Shown: piece by piece, positions 1 to 8,583 of the stretch
How positions within the stretch are numbered: position 1 is the stretch's first letter
How the letters are laid out: each line of letters begins with the position of its first letter
NCBI GenBank assembly: GCA_965220265.1
Contig: CBDCPM010000002.1
Span: 186,001-250,000 of the forward strand
Direction of reading: 5' to 3'
DNA length: 64,000 nucleotides
DNA from: Bin87 sp965220265
GTDB lineage: Bacteria; Chloroflexota; Dehalococcoidia; Lucifugimonadales; UBA3495
Program-made: the position numbers and the translations under genes
The notes under the pieces: generated by a model
What the model was told of the DNA's origin: nothing
Seen by the model: only the letters and a program-made list of their open reading frames with translations
Databases searched by the model: none

Positions 1-1005
1 GAAGGCTTCTTTGGCGATAGCTACGAGGTCAGGGACGTATTTTCGGTCGGCGCGGAGGATGTTCCGAGAACGACGCTAGCGACGTGCTCGTTTCCTTGTA
101 TAGACCTCTCGTTGGCGGGGAACCGTGGTGGATTGGACGGCAAGCATTCCAGTGCTTTCTGGGGATTTTATGGAATCCTTTGGCAGCAGGGATCAGACAG
201 CCCGCCCATCATCCTGCTGGAGAATGTCGGCGGGTGGCTTTCCAGCAATCACGGGCAGGATTTCTACGCTGTCGCCGAGGCTCTCAACGAGCTTGGATAC
301 GCTTGCGACGCTTTTACCCTAAACGCTCGTTGTTTTGTGCCACAGAGCCGACCGCGCGTGTTCATGGTCGGCATAAAAGACCCGCAGCTATTCAGCGGCC
401 GGGACATAAACGCAGATCGCATATATTTTAGGCCCAAGCGGCTTTTGCCCACTAAACTGAAAGAACTAATGTGCAACAACGATCGCATCCATTGGGCGCA
501 CTTGGACATTCCCGAACCCCCTCTTCACAAAACCCAGGGGTTTTCGGAAGAAATAGTTGAAAAGTTGTTGCCTGATGACCCGCGGTGGTGGTCATCTGAG
601 AAAGTTGAAAAACATATAGGCATGATGCCCCCTTTGCACCTTGACATGGTGCGCAGATTGGCCGATGCAAACCGTATTACAGCGCGGACGTTTTATCGCC
701 GCCGTAGGCCCACCGGGCAAAAAGCAGAAGTTCGCTCCGATGACATTGCGGGTTGCCTGAGAACAGCGGTCGGCGGCAGTGGGAAACAATTCATGGTGGT
801 CGCTGGACATGACAGCATTCGGATGCGAACACTAACGGCTAGGGAATATGCCAGGTTGCAAGGCGTACGAGATCATTTCCACATCAAAGGAGATTCGGAG
901 CGCCAGTCTCTGAACGCCTTTGGCGACGCTGTATGTGTACCAGCAGTAACTTGGATAGCTGACAACGTACTCAACCCGTTGGCCCAAAGTTTCAATCCAG
1001 ATTAA
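1..1005 (+). CDS. DNA (cytosine-5) methyltransferase, 5' end outside window
   Basis: C5-cytosine methyltransferase transferring methyl from S-adenosylmethionine to cytosine in a specific DNA site. The frame is open from base 1, so the start and the SAM-binding motif I lie upstream of the window. Visible motifs in order: the catalytic PC loop (FPCIDLS, Cys about residue 33 of the visible part), ENVGG (motif VI), QSRPRVFMVG (motif VIII), a target-recognition region, LTAREYARLQG (motif IX) and FGDAVCVPAV (motif X). A vsr gene follows 27 bases downstream, which is the usual partner of a Dcm-like enzyme. An internal ATG near 112 exists but would remove the catalytic Cys, so it is not the start. 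Intact as far as visible. Confidence 0.93.
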   Translation, partial: EGFFGDSYEVRDVFSVGAEDVPRTTLATCSFPCIDLSLAGNRGGLDGKHSSAFWGFYGILWQQGSDSPPIILLENVGGWLSSNHGQDFYAVAEALNELGYACDAFTLNARCFVPQSRPRVFMVGIKDPQLFSGRDINADRIYFRPKRLLPTKLKELMCNNDRIHWAHLDIPEPPLHKTQGFSEEIVEKLLPDDPRWWSSEKVEKHIGMMPPLHLDMVRRLADANRITARTFYRRRRPTGQKAEVRSDDIAGCLRTAVGGSGKQFMVVAGHDSIRMRTLTAREYARLQGVRDHFHIKGDSERQSLNAFGDAVCVPAVTWIADNVLNPLAQSFNPD

Positions 1006-1032
1006 GCAAGCTGCTAGGGGCAATCCGGGGTT

Positions 1033-1458
1033 ATGGCCGACACTGTTTCTCCCCAAACCCGCAGCCGCATTATGGGGCGGGTCCAGTCGAAGGGCATGAA
1101 ACCTGAAATGCAGGTCCGGCGGCTGTTGCACGGCCTCGGATATCGGTATCGCCTGCACCGGGCTGACCTACCGGGTCGGCCCGATTTGGTTTTTCCGTCG
1201 CGCCGCAAGGTCGTGTTCGTTAACGGTTGTTTCTGGCACCGCCATGAAAATTGCCCGCGTGTCCGTATCCCTGCCACCAATCGGGATTATTGGGTGGCAA
1301 AGCTGGAGCGCAACCACGCCCGCGACGCCAGAAACATCGCCCTATTGGAGCAGCAAGGATGGGCGGTGCTGACGGTCTGGGAGTGCCAACTGCGCGAATT
1401 GCCAACGGCTACTAAACGGATGATCGCCTTTCTGGGGAGCATCGGCAATGGTCACTGA
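1033..1458 (+). CDS. vsr: Very short patch repair endonuclease (Vsr)
   Basis: Strand-specific endonuclease that nicks beside T:G mismatches created when 5-methylcytosine deaminates, protecting the sites methylated by the neighbouring methyltransferase. The 141-residue protein has the family landmarks: an N-terminal RSRIMGRVQSKGMKPE segment, LPGRPDLVFP carrying the catalytic Asp, and FVNGCFWHRHENC with zinc/active-site His and Cys residues, followed by the WECQL strand near the C-terminus. Length is normal for Vsr (about 130-150 residues). It follows the methyltransferase on the same strand with a short gap, so the two are probably co-transcribed. Confidence 0.95.
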   Translation: MADTVSPQTRSRIMGRVQSKGMKPEMQVRRLLHGLGYRYRLHRADLPGRPDLVFPSRRKVVFVNGCFWHRHENCPRVRIPATNRDYWVAKLERNHARDARNIALLEQQGWAVLTVWECQLRELPTATKRMIAFLGSIGNGH

Positions 1459-1530
1459 CTTTGCTATCCACTACCCCCTGCTACAATCGAAATGGGCGTC
1501 GACTTCTGTCCACCTCGACGCGGGAGCGAC

Positions 1531-2091
1531 ATGCGCGATCAAGAATTGGACCGCCGGGGACAGTTTCGAGGCGACCGACTTGCCCTCCGGTTGACGATGA
1601 GGAAGAGAATGGCGGATGACGGCTGCCTTATCGCGGACGATATGGGACTGTGTTTCATCAGGACACTCGCAGCCAGCGATAAGGTGACCCTGCTACATCT
1701 GCCGGGGAAGGAAGATATGCCCCCGGCCGACCGGAATAATTTCTTAAAAACCCCACTGATTCTCGAAACCAGGGATGGGCAAGGCCAATCAGTGTACCTA
1801 GCGGTGGTCATAGCCTACGTAGCCGAGGAAAGGGACGCCAAAGTCGCGATCCGCACAGCAGATCATCTCGCGCGGTTGACGGGCAATCCCGCTCGCCCCG
1901 TGATAGCAGCGCGTTTCATCAGCGACTGGCTTTCCGAGATGGTGGAAGCAGGGCAAGTATTTTGGCATGAACTCGACCACCCCTTCTTGGAACGCATTGA
2001 ACGTCGCCCGGAAACGGTGGAAGATTGGGAGCGTAACACTGTTGCTACCGCCCGCATGATCGCTTTGAAGGGGCAAGCAGAAACCTCGTAA
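1531..2091 (+). CDS. Unknown protein in restriction-modification island
   Basis: A 186-residue protein I do not recognise, third in line after the methyltransferase and vsr genes and on the same strand. The ATG at 1531 is preferred because GGGAG lies 4-8 bases before it; an ATG at 1492 would add 13 low-complexity residues. The N-terminal third is charged; the middle has a hydrophobic strand (VYLAVVIAYVAEE) followed by a helix ending in RLTGNPARPVIAA, an arrangement reminiscent of the core of PD-(D/E)XK-like folds, although a full catalytic D-ExK set is not evident. No membrane segment or signal peptide. Position suggests the restriction or accessory component, but this is inference. Confidence 0.55.
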   Translation: MRDQELDRRGQFRGDRLALRLTMRKRMADDGCLIADDMGLCFIRTLAASDKVTLLHLPGKEDMPPADRNNFLKTPLILETRDGQGQSVYLAVVIAYVAEERDAKVAIRTADHLARLTGNPARPVIAARFISDWLSEMVEAGQVFWHELDHPFLERIERRPETVEDWERNTVATARMIALKGQAETS

Positions 2092-2108
2092 TCGTAGGTG
2101 CCTTGTCG

Positions 2109-2141
2109 CGATGAGATTGCCACGCTTCGCTCGTGATGACG
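2109..2141 (-). repeat. Half copy of dispersed MITE-like repeat
   Basis: Reads as the reverse complement of the GCGAGCGAAGCGTGGCAATC arm found repeatedly elsewhere in this window (for example near 21430, 45045 and 57020). Only one arm is present, between the unknown gene and the first MFS gene. Confidence 0.75.
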
Positions 2142-2233
2142 ACAGGTGTATGCGTGGAGGGCTCACTTCCTTGCGCCTCTGCGGCCATGAGCATACAATC
2201 CGGCGCAAGTATCGATCCGGGCCTGGGGGCATC

Positions 2234-3559
2234 ATGGCGGTGAGTAGTCCAGCGCGACCGGGGGTGTTTTATGGGTGGTTCGTAGTAGCCACCTGCATGT
2301 TCATCGCCTTTCTGACCATGGGGTCGCGGAATGCCTTCGGCGCGTTCGTGGTGCCCATGGAGGCGGAGTTCGAGTGGAACCGGACGGTGGTGTCTTGGGC
2401 TGCGGCGCTGGGCGCGCTTTTGAACGGGGTCACGCAGCCGTTCATGGGCTACCTGTTCGACCGGGTCGGCGTGCGGATCGTGGTGATGACGGGCATCTCG
2501 GTCGTGGGAGCGTCCACGCTGCTGATGGCGGCGACGGGCAGCATCTGGTACTTGATCGCGATTTTCGGCGTGGTGTCGGCAGTGGGCCAGAGCGGCACGT
2601 CGCTGACGAACACTGGGGCCATGCTGAGCAAATGGTTCCGACGCCGGCGGGGCTTGGTGATCGGCCTCAACGCATCCGGTATGTCTCTGGGCGGCCTGAT
2701 CCTCGTGCCTTTTGCGGCGTACCTGATCAGCCTGATCGACTGGCGGTTGTCGTGGATAGTGCTGGGGGTGATGATCCTGGTGCTGGGCCTCCCGATGGCT
2801 TTTATGTTCCTGCACGACGACCCCGCGAAGAAGGGGTTGACGCCGGACGGTGACCCGGTACCGGACACGGTACCGGAGGGATCGCCGGGAGCCGCCGCGC
2901 CGCCGCCGCCACTGTTCGCCGAAAACTGGCGGCAGGCGTTCAAATCCTTCCCCATCTGGCAAATGAGCTTCTCGTACTTTATCTGCGGTTCGACGACGTT
3001 CATGCTTTCGGTGCATTTCGTGCCGATGGCGGTGGAAGAAGGCATCAAGCCGCAGACGGCCGCGTTGATTTTCGGATTTATGTCGGGCCTCAACGCGCTG
3101 GGCGCCACGGGAGCCGGCTGGATCTCCGACCGTATTGGCGGACGCAAGAACTGGCTGGCGGCGGTGTACTTCTGTCGCGGGACCGGCTACGTGATACTGG
3201 TGGCGTCGCTGCTTGTGCCGGAGATCCCGGTACTGGTCGGCCTGCTCATATTCTCGGTCGTCGCCGGACTGTCATGGATCGCCACAGCGCCCCTGACGAC
3301 GTCGCTCACGGCAGAGGTCTACGGGCTCAAGTCGCTCGCGACCATCTCGGGCGTGGCCTTCCTGTTCCACCAGCTTGGCGGGTTCAGTAGCGTGCTGCTG
3401 GCCGGTTACCTGCGTGAGATTACCGGCGACTACGTGATCGCGTTCTCCATCGCGGCGGTGATGCTGTATCCGGCGGCAATCAGCGCGTTCTCCATCCGGG
3501 AGCGCAGGTATTCCGTACGGTACCAGACTGCTCCGGTCGCAGCCGGGGTTGCCGACTAG
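2234..3559 (+). CDS. MFS transporter (OFA/monocarboxylate-like)
   Basis: Twelve-helix major facilitator of 441 residues in the inner membrane, probably moving a small organic acid by proton or ion coupling. The ATG at 2234 follows a GGGGGC stretch and begins a typical N-terminus (VFYGWFVVATCMF) leading into helix 1; the frame extends upstream to 2111 but that part reads through a repeat. The helix 2-3 loop has DRVGVR, and the central cytoplasmic loop is Pro/Ala-rich (around residue 220). Helix-rich halves are about equal in size. It is clearly paralogous to the next gene (FYGW/YFGWYIVATC starts, matching domain lengths), suggesting tandem duplication. Substrate is not predictable. Confidence 0.88.
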   Translation: MAVSSPARPGVFYGWFVVATCMFIAFLTMGSRNAFGAFVVPMEAEFEWNRTVVSWAAALGALLNGVTQPFMGYLFDRVGVRIVVMTGISVVGASTLLMAATGSIWYLIAIFGVVSAVGQSGTSLTNTGAMLSKWFRRRRGLVIGLNASGMSLGGLILVPFAAYLISLIDWRLSWIVLGVMILVLGLPMAFMFLHDDPAKKGLTPDGDPVPDTVPEGSPGAAAPPPPLFAENWRQAFKSFPIWQMSFSYFICGSTTFMLSVHFVPMAVEEGIKPQTAALIFGFMSGLNALGATGAGWISDRIGGRKNWLAAVYFCRGTGYVILVASLLVPEIPVLVGLLIFSVVAGLSWIATAPLTTSLTAEVYGLKSLATISGVAFLFHQLGGFSSVLLAGYLREITGDYVIAFSIAAVMLYPAAISAFSIRERRYSVRYQTAPVAAGVAD

Positions 3560-3688
3560 CCGGATTAGCCGCACCACCGGCCGTGGCACAATCACCGACG
3601 GCCGGCAAACGCGGGATACGAGCACGTATAGTTGGTTACCTCGGTCTGCCCGCGACGGGTTGTTCATGGCTCCGCTAAGTGATGCGTA

Positions 3689-3718
3689 CTGGCACCCTAT
3701 TTATGGGGCTGCTATGAT
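3689..3718 (+). promoter_or_regulatory. Possible sigma70-type promoter for second MFS gene
   Basis: CTGGCA, an 18-base spacer and TATGAT stand 60 bases before the ATG of the second MFS gene. The -10 matches 5 of 6, the -35 4 of 6. Confidence 0.4.
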
Positions 3719-3778
3719 TGCAAGACACTTGGCGGTGCTTGGTCATCGCCTCACGGAACCTGCGAAGCTAGGGGGTAT

Positions 3779-5257
3779 ATGACATCCAAATCCGCAGCGC
3801 AAGTTGCCGCGCCGATGTATTTCGGCTGGTATATCGTTGCCACCTGCTTCTTTGTGTCTTTCCTGTCGACACCGGGACGGCAGGGATTTGGGCTGTTCGT
3901 GACCGAGATGGAGCCCACGTTCGGCTGGGACCGGTCGGACATCTCGTGGGTTGGATCGGTTGGATTTCTGATCAACGGGGCCATGCAGCCAATCATGGGC
4001 GCACTGTTCGATAGGTACGGTCCCCGCAGGGTGTTTGGGACTGGCTTGGCGATCATGGGCTTGGCGATCATGAGCCTGGCCTTCATACAAGACCTGGACC
4101 ACGTGGTGAACCTGGGTGTGGTACGCATTCCGTTGGACTTGCTTTGGTTCATAGGGGTGTTCTCCATCGTAATCAACACCTGTATCAGCGCGGCGTCGAT
4201 CACCAATATGCTGGCGCTGGTGGTGCGGTGGTTCCGGCGGAAGAGGAGTAAGGCAACCGCGCTGGCAGCGGCGGGAACGTCCATCGGCGGGTTGTTGATG
4301 ATCCCGTTCGCCGCCTACATGATGAGCCTGATTGACGAGTCGAGCCTGACCATTGGACCGGTGGAACTAGTCGGTTGGCGCACGGTTTGGTTCCTGTTGG
4401 GGACGATGGTGATATTCTTGGCTGCGCCGCTGGCGGTGTTCTTCCTGCGACCCAACCCAGCGGATTTGGGCCTGAACCCTGACGGCGATCCCAATCCGGA
4501 GGATGCTCCGGCGGGCAGCGCGCCACAGCAGAGGCTCTCCGGACTGTACGAGGTGAGCAGTTGGCGGCAGTGCTTCAAGACGCCGCCGATGTGGCAATTG
4601 TCCGGTGCCTACGTGGTTTGCGGCATCACGACCGGGCTGTTGAGCATTCATTTCATCCCTTATGCGGAGGACGTGCTGCCGGACACGGTGCATTTCCTAT
4701 GGATGACCTTTGATGACAAGAAGATATTCGCCGCGCTGATGTTCGGCGTCATGACCGGACTGAACGCGGCGGGAGTGATCATCACCGGGTTCATGGGCGA
4801 TCGGATGCGACGAAAAAACGTGCTCGCGCTCGTGTACGCGACTAGAGGAGTGGCGTTCATGGCGTTGGTGTTCCTGCCGCTGTTCGGCTACGGGATGCTG
4901 GGCTTGGTGGCGTTCGCGCTGTTGTCGGGGATGTCGTGGGTGGCGAGTGTGCCGCTCACATCGACACTTACGGCGGACGTGTACGGGTTCCGTGCGCTGG
5001 GAACCATCAGCGGCTGGGTGTTTTTCTCGCACCAGATCGGTTCCTTCTTCAGCATCCAGTTGGCTGGCTACGCCTACGAGTGGTCTGGTAACAGCTATTT
5101 CTGGCCGTTCCTGATCGCGGGTCTGACCCTGATTCCGGCGGCGATAATGGCCTACAGCATCAAGGAACACCATTATTCCAGTCGTTACAACTCGCGACCG
5201 GCCGACGTCAATCCGCAGTTGGCGACGGCTGCGGCCGGAGCCGCAGGGCGCTACTAG
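3779..5257 (+). CDS. MFS transporter, paralogue of the preceding gene
   Basis: A 492-residue major facilitator with the same architecture as its neighbour: N-terminal FGWYIVATCFFVSF helix, FDRYGPRRV loop between helices 2 and 3, a long central loop near residues 230-260 (PNPADLGLNPDGD), and a second six-helix half. Compared with the first copy it carries extra loop sequence after helix 4 (around residues 105-125) and in the middle of the second half (around residues 300-320). The start is supported by GGGGG a few bases before the ATG. Two adjacent but diverged OFA-like carriers suggest uptake of related carboxylates; substrate unknown. Confidence 0.88.
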   Translation: MTSKSAAQVAAPMYFGWYIVATCFFVSFLSTPGRQGFGLFVTEMEPTFGWDRSDISWVGSVGFLINGAMQPIMGALFDRYGPRRVFGTGLAIMGLAIMSLAFIQDLDHVVNLGVVRIPLDLLWFIGVFSIVINTCISAASITNMLALVVRWFRRKRSKATALAAAGTSIGGLLMIPFAAYMMSLIDESSLTIGPVELVGWRTVWFLLGTMVIFLAAPLAVFFLRPNPADLGLNPDGDPNPEDAPAGSAPQQRLSGLYEVSSWRQCFKTPPMWQLSGAYVVCGITTGLLSIHFIPYAEDVLPDTVHFLWMTFDDKKIFAALMFGVMTGLNAAGVIITGFMGDRMRRKNVLALVYATRGVAFMALVFLPLFGYGMLGLVAFALLSGMSWVASVPLTSTLTADVYGFRALGTISGWVFFSHQIGSFFSIQLAGYAYEWSGNSYFWPFLIAGLTLIPAAIMAYSIKEHHYSSRYNSRPADVNPQLATAAAGAAGRY

Positions 5258-5296
5258 CAACCCGTTACCAGCGGTCTGACCCAGGAGGCGCGCGGC

Positions 5297-5563
5297 ATGG
5301 GACTTGCCGGACTCACGGCGATACTGGCAGTGTTGGGTCTTCACCACGGTGAGGCCGATCCAACCCTGCTCCAGTGGATAATGGCTGCGCTGAGCCACAT
5401 ATTGCTGGGCAAGCTGGGGTTCACCGAGCTTACCGTGGTCATCATCATCGGAATGTTGATACTCGCAATGCCGGCGATGATCGTAATTGCTTATCTGGCC
5501 AACAACCGGCGCGTGCCGTCACGGCAAATCGAGGGTGGCGAGCGGCTTTCGCATCCTGAGTAG
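5297..5563 (+). CDS. Small membrane protein of unknown function
   Basis: An 88-residue protein with a good ribosome binding site (AGGAGG eight to nine bases before ATG). It has two hydrophobic segments: a weak N-terminal one (GLTAILAVLGL, residues 3-12) and a strong one near residues 44-67 (VVIIIGMLILAMPAMIVIAYLA), then a charged tail. It lies 39 bases after the second MFS gene on the same strand, so it may be co-transcribed and membrane-associated with it. No family recognised. Confidence 0.65.
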   Translation: MGLAGLTAILAVLGLHHGEADPTLLQWIMAALSHILLGKLGFTELTVVIIIGMLILAMPAMIVIAYLANNRRVPSRQIEGGERLSHPE

Positions 5564-5667
5564 CCGTTTGCTAAGTTCGGCGGATCGTGGCGGTTGGCGC
5601 CCAGGAATAGGTAGCCTTCGCTCAATCGCCCAGACCACATCACCGTGCCGTGCTATGATTGGTGGCG

Positions 5668-6540
5668 ATGTGCGCCGCGATTCGCAAAGCAGTAATACCG
5701 GCTGCGGGCGTGGGAACCAGGTTTTTGCCGGTAACCCGCTCCGTGCCCAAGGAGCTGCTGCCAATACTCGACCGGCCGATGCTGCAATACGTGGTGGAGG
5801 AGGCAGCGGAAGCGGGAATAACGGACGTAATTGTCGTTATTTCCCCTGGAAAGGAAGGGATCGCTGAGTATTTCCGGCCGCGGCCGGACCTTGAGGATCG
5901 ATTGGCCGGAGATAGTGCGCTGCTTGAGAAAGCGAGATCCGGAGCGAATCTCGCTAGCGTTTCCTTCGCGATTCAGGAGGAGCCGTTGGGTCTGGGGCAC
6001 GCGGTACTGATGGCGCGAGAAGCAGTAGGCAACGAACCCTTCGCCGTGATACTGCCCGACGACATCGTGGACCATTCGCCGGGAGTGCTGTCCCAAATGA
6101 TGGCAGCCGTCGATGGCGAAGACGGGGCCGCAGCGGTAGCGGTGGAGCGAGTTCCGTGGGAACTGGTGCAGAACTACGGCGTGGTGGATTCGGAACCGTC
6201 GGGAGAGGGCCGGCACCGGGTCCGCGGGTTGGTGGAAAAGCCACCGCCCGGAGCGGCACCTTCTAACCTGTCCATCGTGGGACGGTACCTGCTGCCGCCG
6301 CAGATTTTTGACTGCCTCGAGCGAACACCGCCGGGAGCGCGTGGTGAGATCCAGTTGACCGACGGCCTGGCGTTGTTGATGGAAAACGCAGCTGTATACG
6401 CCTGCGAGTTTGAAGGCATACGGTACGACGGTGGCAATCCGATGGGACTGTTGAGGGCTTCGTTGGAGTATGCGTTGAAGCGAGATGAAACGCGGCAAGC
6501 GGCGACGGAGTTGGTACGACGATTGGCGGCAGACCTGTAG
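5668..6540 (+). CDS. galU: UTP--glucose-1-phosphate uridylyltransferase
   Basis: Makes UDP-glucose from UTP and glucose-1-phosphate, the entry to nucleotide-sugar and envelope polysaccharide synthesis. The N-terminal nucleotide-binding signature AGVGTRFLP and the following PKELLPI are intact, as are VEKPPPG (middle) and IRYDGGNPMG (sugar-phosphate site) near the end. About 290 residues, normal for GalU. Possible starts are TTG 5659, GTG 5662 and ATG 5668; the ATG is taken as start. A TATGAT box ends nine bases before this ATG, so the message could be leaderless. A UDP-glucose dehydrogenase that would use the product is at 34.8 kb. Confidence 0.92.
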   Translation: MCAAIRKAVIPAAGVGTRFLPVTRSVPKELLPILDRPMLQYVVEEAAEAGITDVIVVISPGKEGIAEYFRPRPDLEDRLAGDSALLEKARSGANLASVSFAIQEEPLGLGHAVLMAREAVGNEPFAVILPDDIVDHSPGVLSQMMAAVDGEDGAAAVAVERVPWELVQNYGVVDSEPSGEGRHRVRGLVEKPPPGAAPSNLSIVGRYLLPPQIFDCLERTPPGARGEIQLTDGLALLMENAAVYACEFEGIRYDGGNPMGLLRASLEYALKRDETRQAATELVRRLAADL

Positions 6541-6556
6541 GCACGCTGCAGTTCAA

Positions 6557-6586
6557 TTGACACCCCTTACAGGGGAGCCGTAGAAT
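6557..6586 (+). promoter_or_regulatory. Promoter with operator-like palindrome for RAM-domain/acyl-CoA dehydrogenase genes
   Basis: TTGACA, an 18-base spacer and TAGAAT. The spacer holds an inverted repeat CCCCT-TAC-AGGGG, which would place a regulator between the -35 and -10 boxes. Transcription would start near 6593, 74 bases before the first gene. Confidence 0.65.
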
Positions 6587-6666
6587 CCCCCGGCGCATCG
6601 CCGAGCGCTTCGTGCCGCCGGTGCTTCACCATTTTGTATCACCCATGAACGAGGAGAGGCTAAGCC

Positions 6667-6903
6667 ATGGCAACGAAGGCCTTTTTGCTGGTTGAAACCG
6701 CCGTAGGCAGGACCCGAGACGTAGCGACAACACTGCGAGACCTGGACGGGATCGAGTCGGTCGATGTAGTCACTGGCCCTTACGACATTATTGCCGTCAT
6801 CTCGGGTGACGATATGTCCGTCGTCGGAGGGCTGGTGACGGAAAAGATCCACACCGTGGTCGGCGTCGTTCGCACGGTAACGTGCGTCGCGGTCGACGCT
6901 TGA
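6667..6903 (+). CDS. Lrp/AsnC ligand-binding (RAM) domain protein
   Basis: A 78-residue stand-alone RAM domain, the effector-binding half of Lrp/AsnC regulators without the DNA-binding HTH. The fold pattern is visible: AFLLVETAVGRTRDVA, then GIESVDVVTGPYDIIAVI and a final VVGVVRTVTCVAV strand. Such stand-alone domains oligomerise and may bind amino acids or modulate a partner regulator. GAGGAG precedes the ATG by about ten bases. The acyl-CoA dehydrogenase starts 50 bases downstream and both probably share the promoter at 6557-6586, so a role in sensing amino or organic acid breakdown is possible. Confidence 0.9.
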   Translation: MATKAFLLVETAVGRTRDVATTLRDLDGIESVDVVTGPYDIIAVISGDDMSVVGGLVTEKIHTVVGVVRTVTCVAVDA

Positions 6904-6953
6904 TCCCTGACGTAGGGTTGGCTGAGATCGACTGATATCGCAGGAGGCATGGT

Positions 6954-8129
6954 TTGGAGTACCGCTTCACTCCGGAAGACGATCATTTCCGAGGCGAACT
7001 GCGCCAGTTCATACACGCCGAATTGCCGGCCGATTGGGAGGGCGGGGGACGCTGGCCTGAGGAATACGACTGGGACTTCACCATGCACCTGCGCGGCCAG
7101 CTGGCGGAGCGTGGTTGGCTGACGATGCACTGGCCGGAGGAGTACGGCGGGCAGGATGCCTCACCCGTGCGGTCGGCCATCTACAACGAAGAGCTGGCCT
7201 ACCTGCGGGCGCCGGGACGGGATATCTTCGGGGTGCGCATGCTTGGACCCACGCTCATGATTCACGGCAGCGAAGAGCAGAAGCAGACTCACCTGCCGCC
7301 CATTGCCCGTGGAGAGGTCCAGTGGTGTCAGGGTTACAGCGAGCCCGAGTCGGGATCGGACCTGGCGTCGCTGAGCACGCGTGCCGTGCGCGATGGTGAC
7401 GAGTACGTAATCAACGGGGCGAAGATCTGGACGACACTGGCGCATCGATCCGATTGGATCATGTGCCTGGCTCGAACCGACCCGGAGGCGCCCAGGCACC
7501 GGGGCATCAGCTTCATCTTGGTTGACATGAAGACGCCGGGCGTCGAGGTGCGGCCGGTGATCAACATGGCCGGCGGGCACGAGTTTAACCAGGTGATTTT
7601 CGACAACGTGCGCGTGCCCAGCAGCAACGTGGTCGGCGAAGAGAATCGCGGCTGGTACGTGGCGGTGACCCTGCTGGACTTCGAGCGTTCCGGCATCGAC
7701 TATTCGGCCATTGCGAGGCGGCTGCTGGACGACACCCGGGAGTACGCGGGAAAGGTCTCACGCAACGGCGTCAAGGTGACGCAGGAACCCTGGGTGCGGA
7801 ACTTGCTGGCCGATCGGTACGTGGAGTGTGAGGTGGCGCGGTTGATGGCCTACAACGTGGCATGGATGCAGGGAGAAGGACTTGTTCCCAATAAGGAAGC
7901 ATCCATGAGCAAGGCTTTCGGGAGTGAAACTTTGCACCGGTCCGCCAACAGCGTGTTGGAAGTGGCGGGGCTGCAAGGTGCGCTGGCGCGTGGTGAGAAA
8001 CGCGCGCCGCTGAAGGGCCGGTTGCCGGAAAACTGGATGATCAGCTTCTCCCACAAGATCGCGGGCGGCACCTCGGAAGTCCAGCGGGGCATCGTTGCCG
8101 GCCGTGGCCTGGGGTTGCCCCGGGGTTAG
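6954..8129 (+). CDS. Acyl-CoA dehydrogenase
   Basis: FAD-dependent alpha,beta-desaturation of an acyl-CoA thioester. 391 residues with the three-domain layout: N-terminal helices, a middle beta domain with the flavin-contacting GYSEPESGSDLAS and KIWTT, and a C-terminal helical bundle ending GGTSEVQRGIVAGRGLGL. The start is TTG at 6954: a perfect AGGAGG lies six bases before it, whereas the nearby ATG at 6949 is in another frame. It closely follows the RAM-domain gene. Chain-length specificity cannot be read from sequence; the short environment suggests a branched-chain or xenobiotic acyl-CoA rather than a full beta-oxidation operon. Confidence 0.92.
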   Translation: MEYRFTPEDDHFRGELRQFIHAELPADWEGGGRWPEEYDWDFTMHLRGQLAERGWLTMHWPEEYGGQDASPVRSAIYNEELAYLRAPGRDIFGVRMLGPTLMIHGSEEQKQTHLPPIARGEVQWCQGYSEPESGSDLASLSTRAVRDGDEYVINGAKIWTTLAHRSDWIMCLARTDPEAPRHRGISFILVDMKTPGVEVRPVINMAGGHEFNQVIFDNVRVPSSNVVGEENRGWYVAVTLLDFERSGIDYSAIARRLLDDTREYAGKVSRNGVKVTQEPWVRNLLADRYVECEVARLMAYNVAWMQGEGLVPNKEASMSKAFGSETLHRSANSVLEVAGLQGALARGEKRAPLKGRLPENWMISFSHKIAGGTSEVQRGIVAGRGLGLPRG

Positions 8130-8135
8130 ACGCGA

Positions 8136-8528
8136 TTATTCGTCGTCCCCGGACAGCATCTTGACGAGTTCCGGGGTGAGTTCCACGCCCTGTTGCTCCA
8201 GAGCCGCATTGATGCGCTCGCGTTCTGTCTGGCGACCCGTCCTGATACCTTCTCGGATGCCTTGCCGAATGCCTTCCCGGCGGCCGCGTTCGCGGGCTTT
8301 CCGTTCTACGGCTTCTTTGGCTGCGAAGAACATTTTGAAAACTCCATAGAGCGCTGCGGTGACGGGAAACAGCAGCAGTGTTGCCGTTATTATGATCCCG
8401 TCCTCCCGATTGGTCAGTGACTGGAAATGGCCCAGCAGGGGCAGTCCGTTGCAGAATGCGCAGCTGTTGAAAGCCACCGACAGCAACATGCTGGCGCTGA
8501 CTGAGCCGCGCCAGCAAAGAACCGCCAC
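8136..8528 (-). CDS. Hypothetical protein with membrane helix and charged repeat tail
   Basis: About 130 residues. The N-terminal half is hydrophobic, with a likely membrane helix around residues 45-68 (IIITATLLLFPVTAALYGVF), and the C-terminal half is a charged helix with a short internal repeat (GIRQGIREGIRTGRQ) likely to be coiled coil. The start is doubtful: the frame begins with GTG 8528 or ATG near 8489, while a well-formed ATG (coding MNEDGRN) sits upstream in another frame, so a frameshift near the 5' end is possible. No family recognised. It converges with the acyl-CoA dehydrogenase gene. Confidence 0.5.
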   Translation of the reverse strand: MAVLCWRGSVSASMLLSVAFNSCAFCNGLPLLGHFQSLTNREDGIIITATLLLFPVTAALYGVFKMFFAAKEAVERKARERGRREGIRQGIREGIRTGRQTERERINAALEQQGVELTPELVKMLSGDDE

Positions 8529-8583
8529 AGCGATGTGTTGCGACCGTCTTCGTTCATCGGTTCCTTTGCTCCGTTCAGGACGG

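Noticed and set aside
3549..3782. Open frame between the two MFS genes
   Set aside because: It overlaps the stop of one gene and the start of the other, has no motif, and covers the promoter region.
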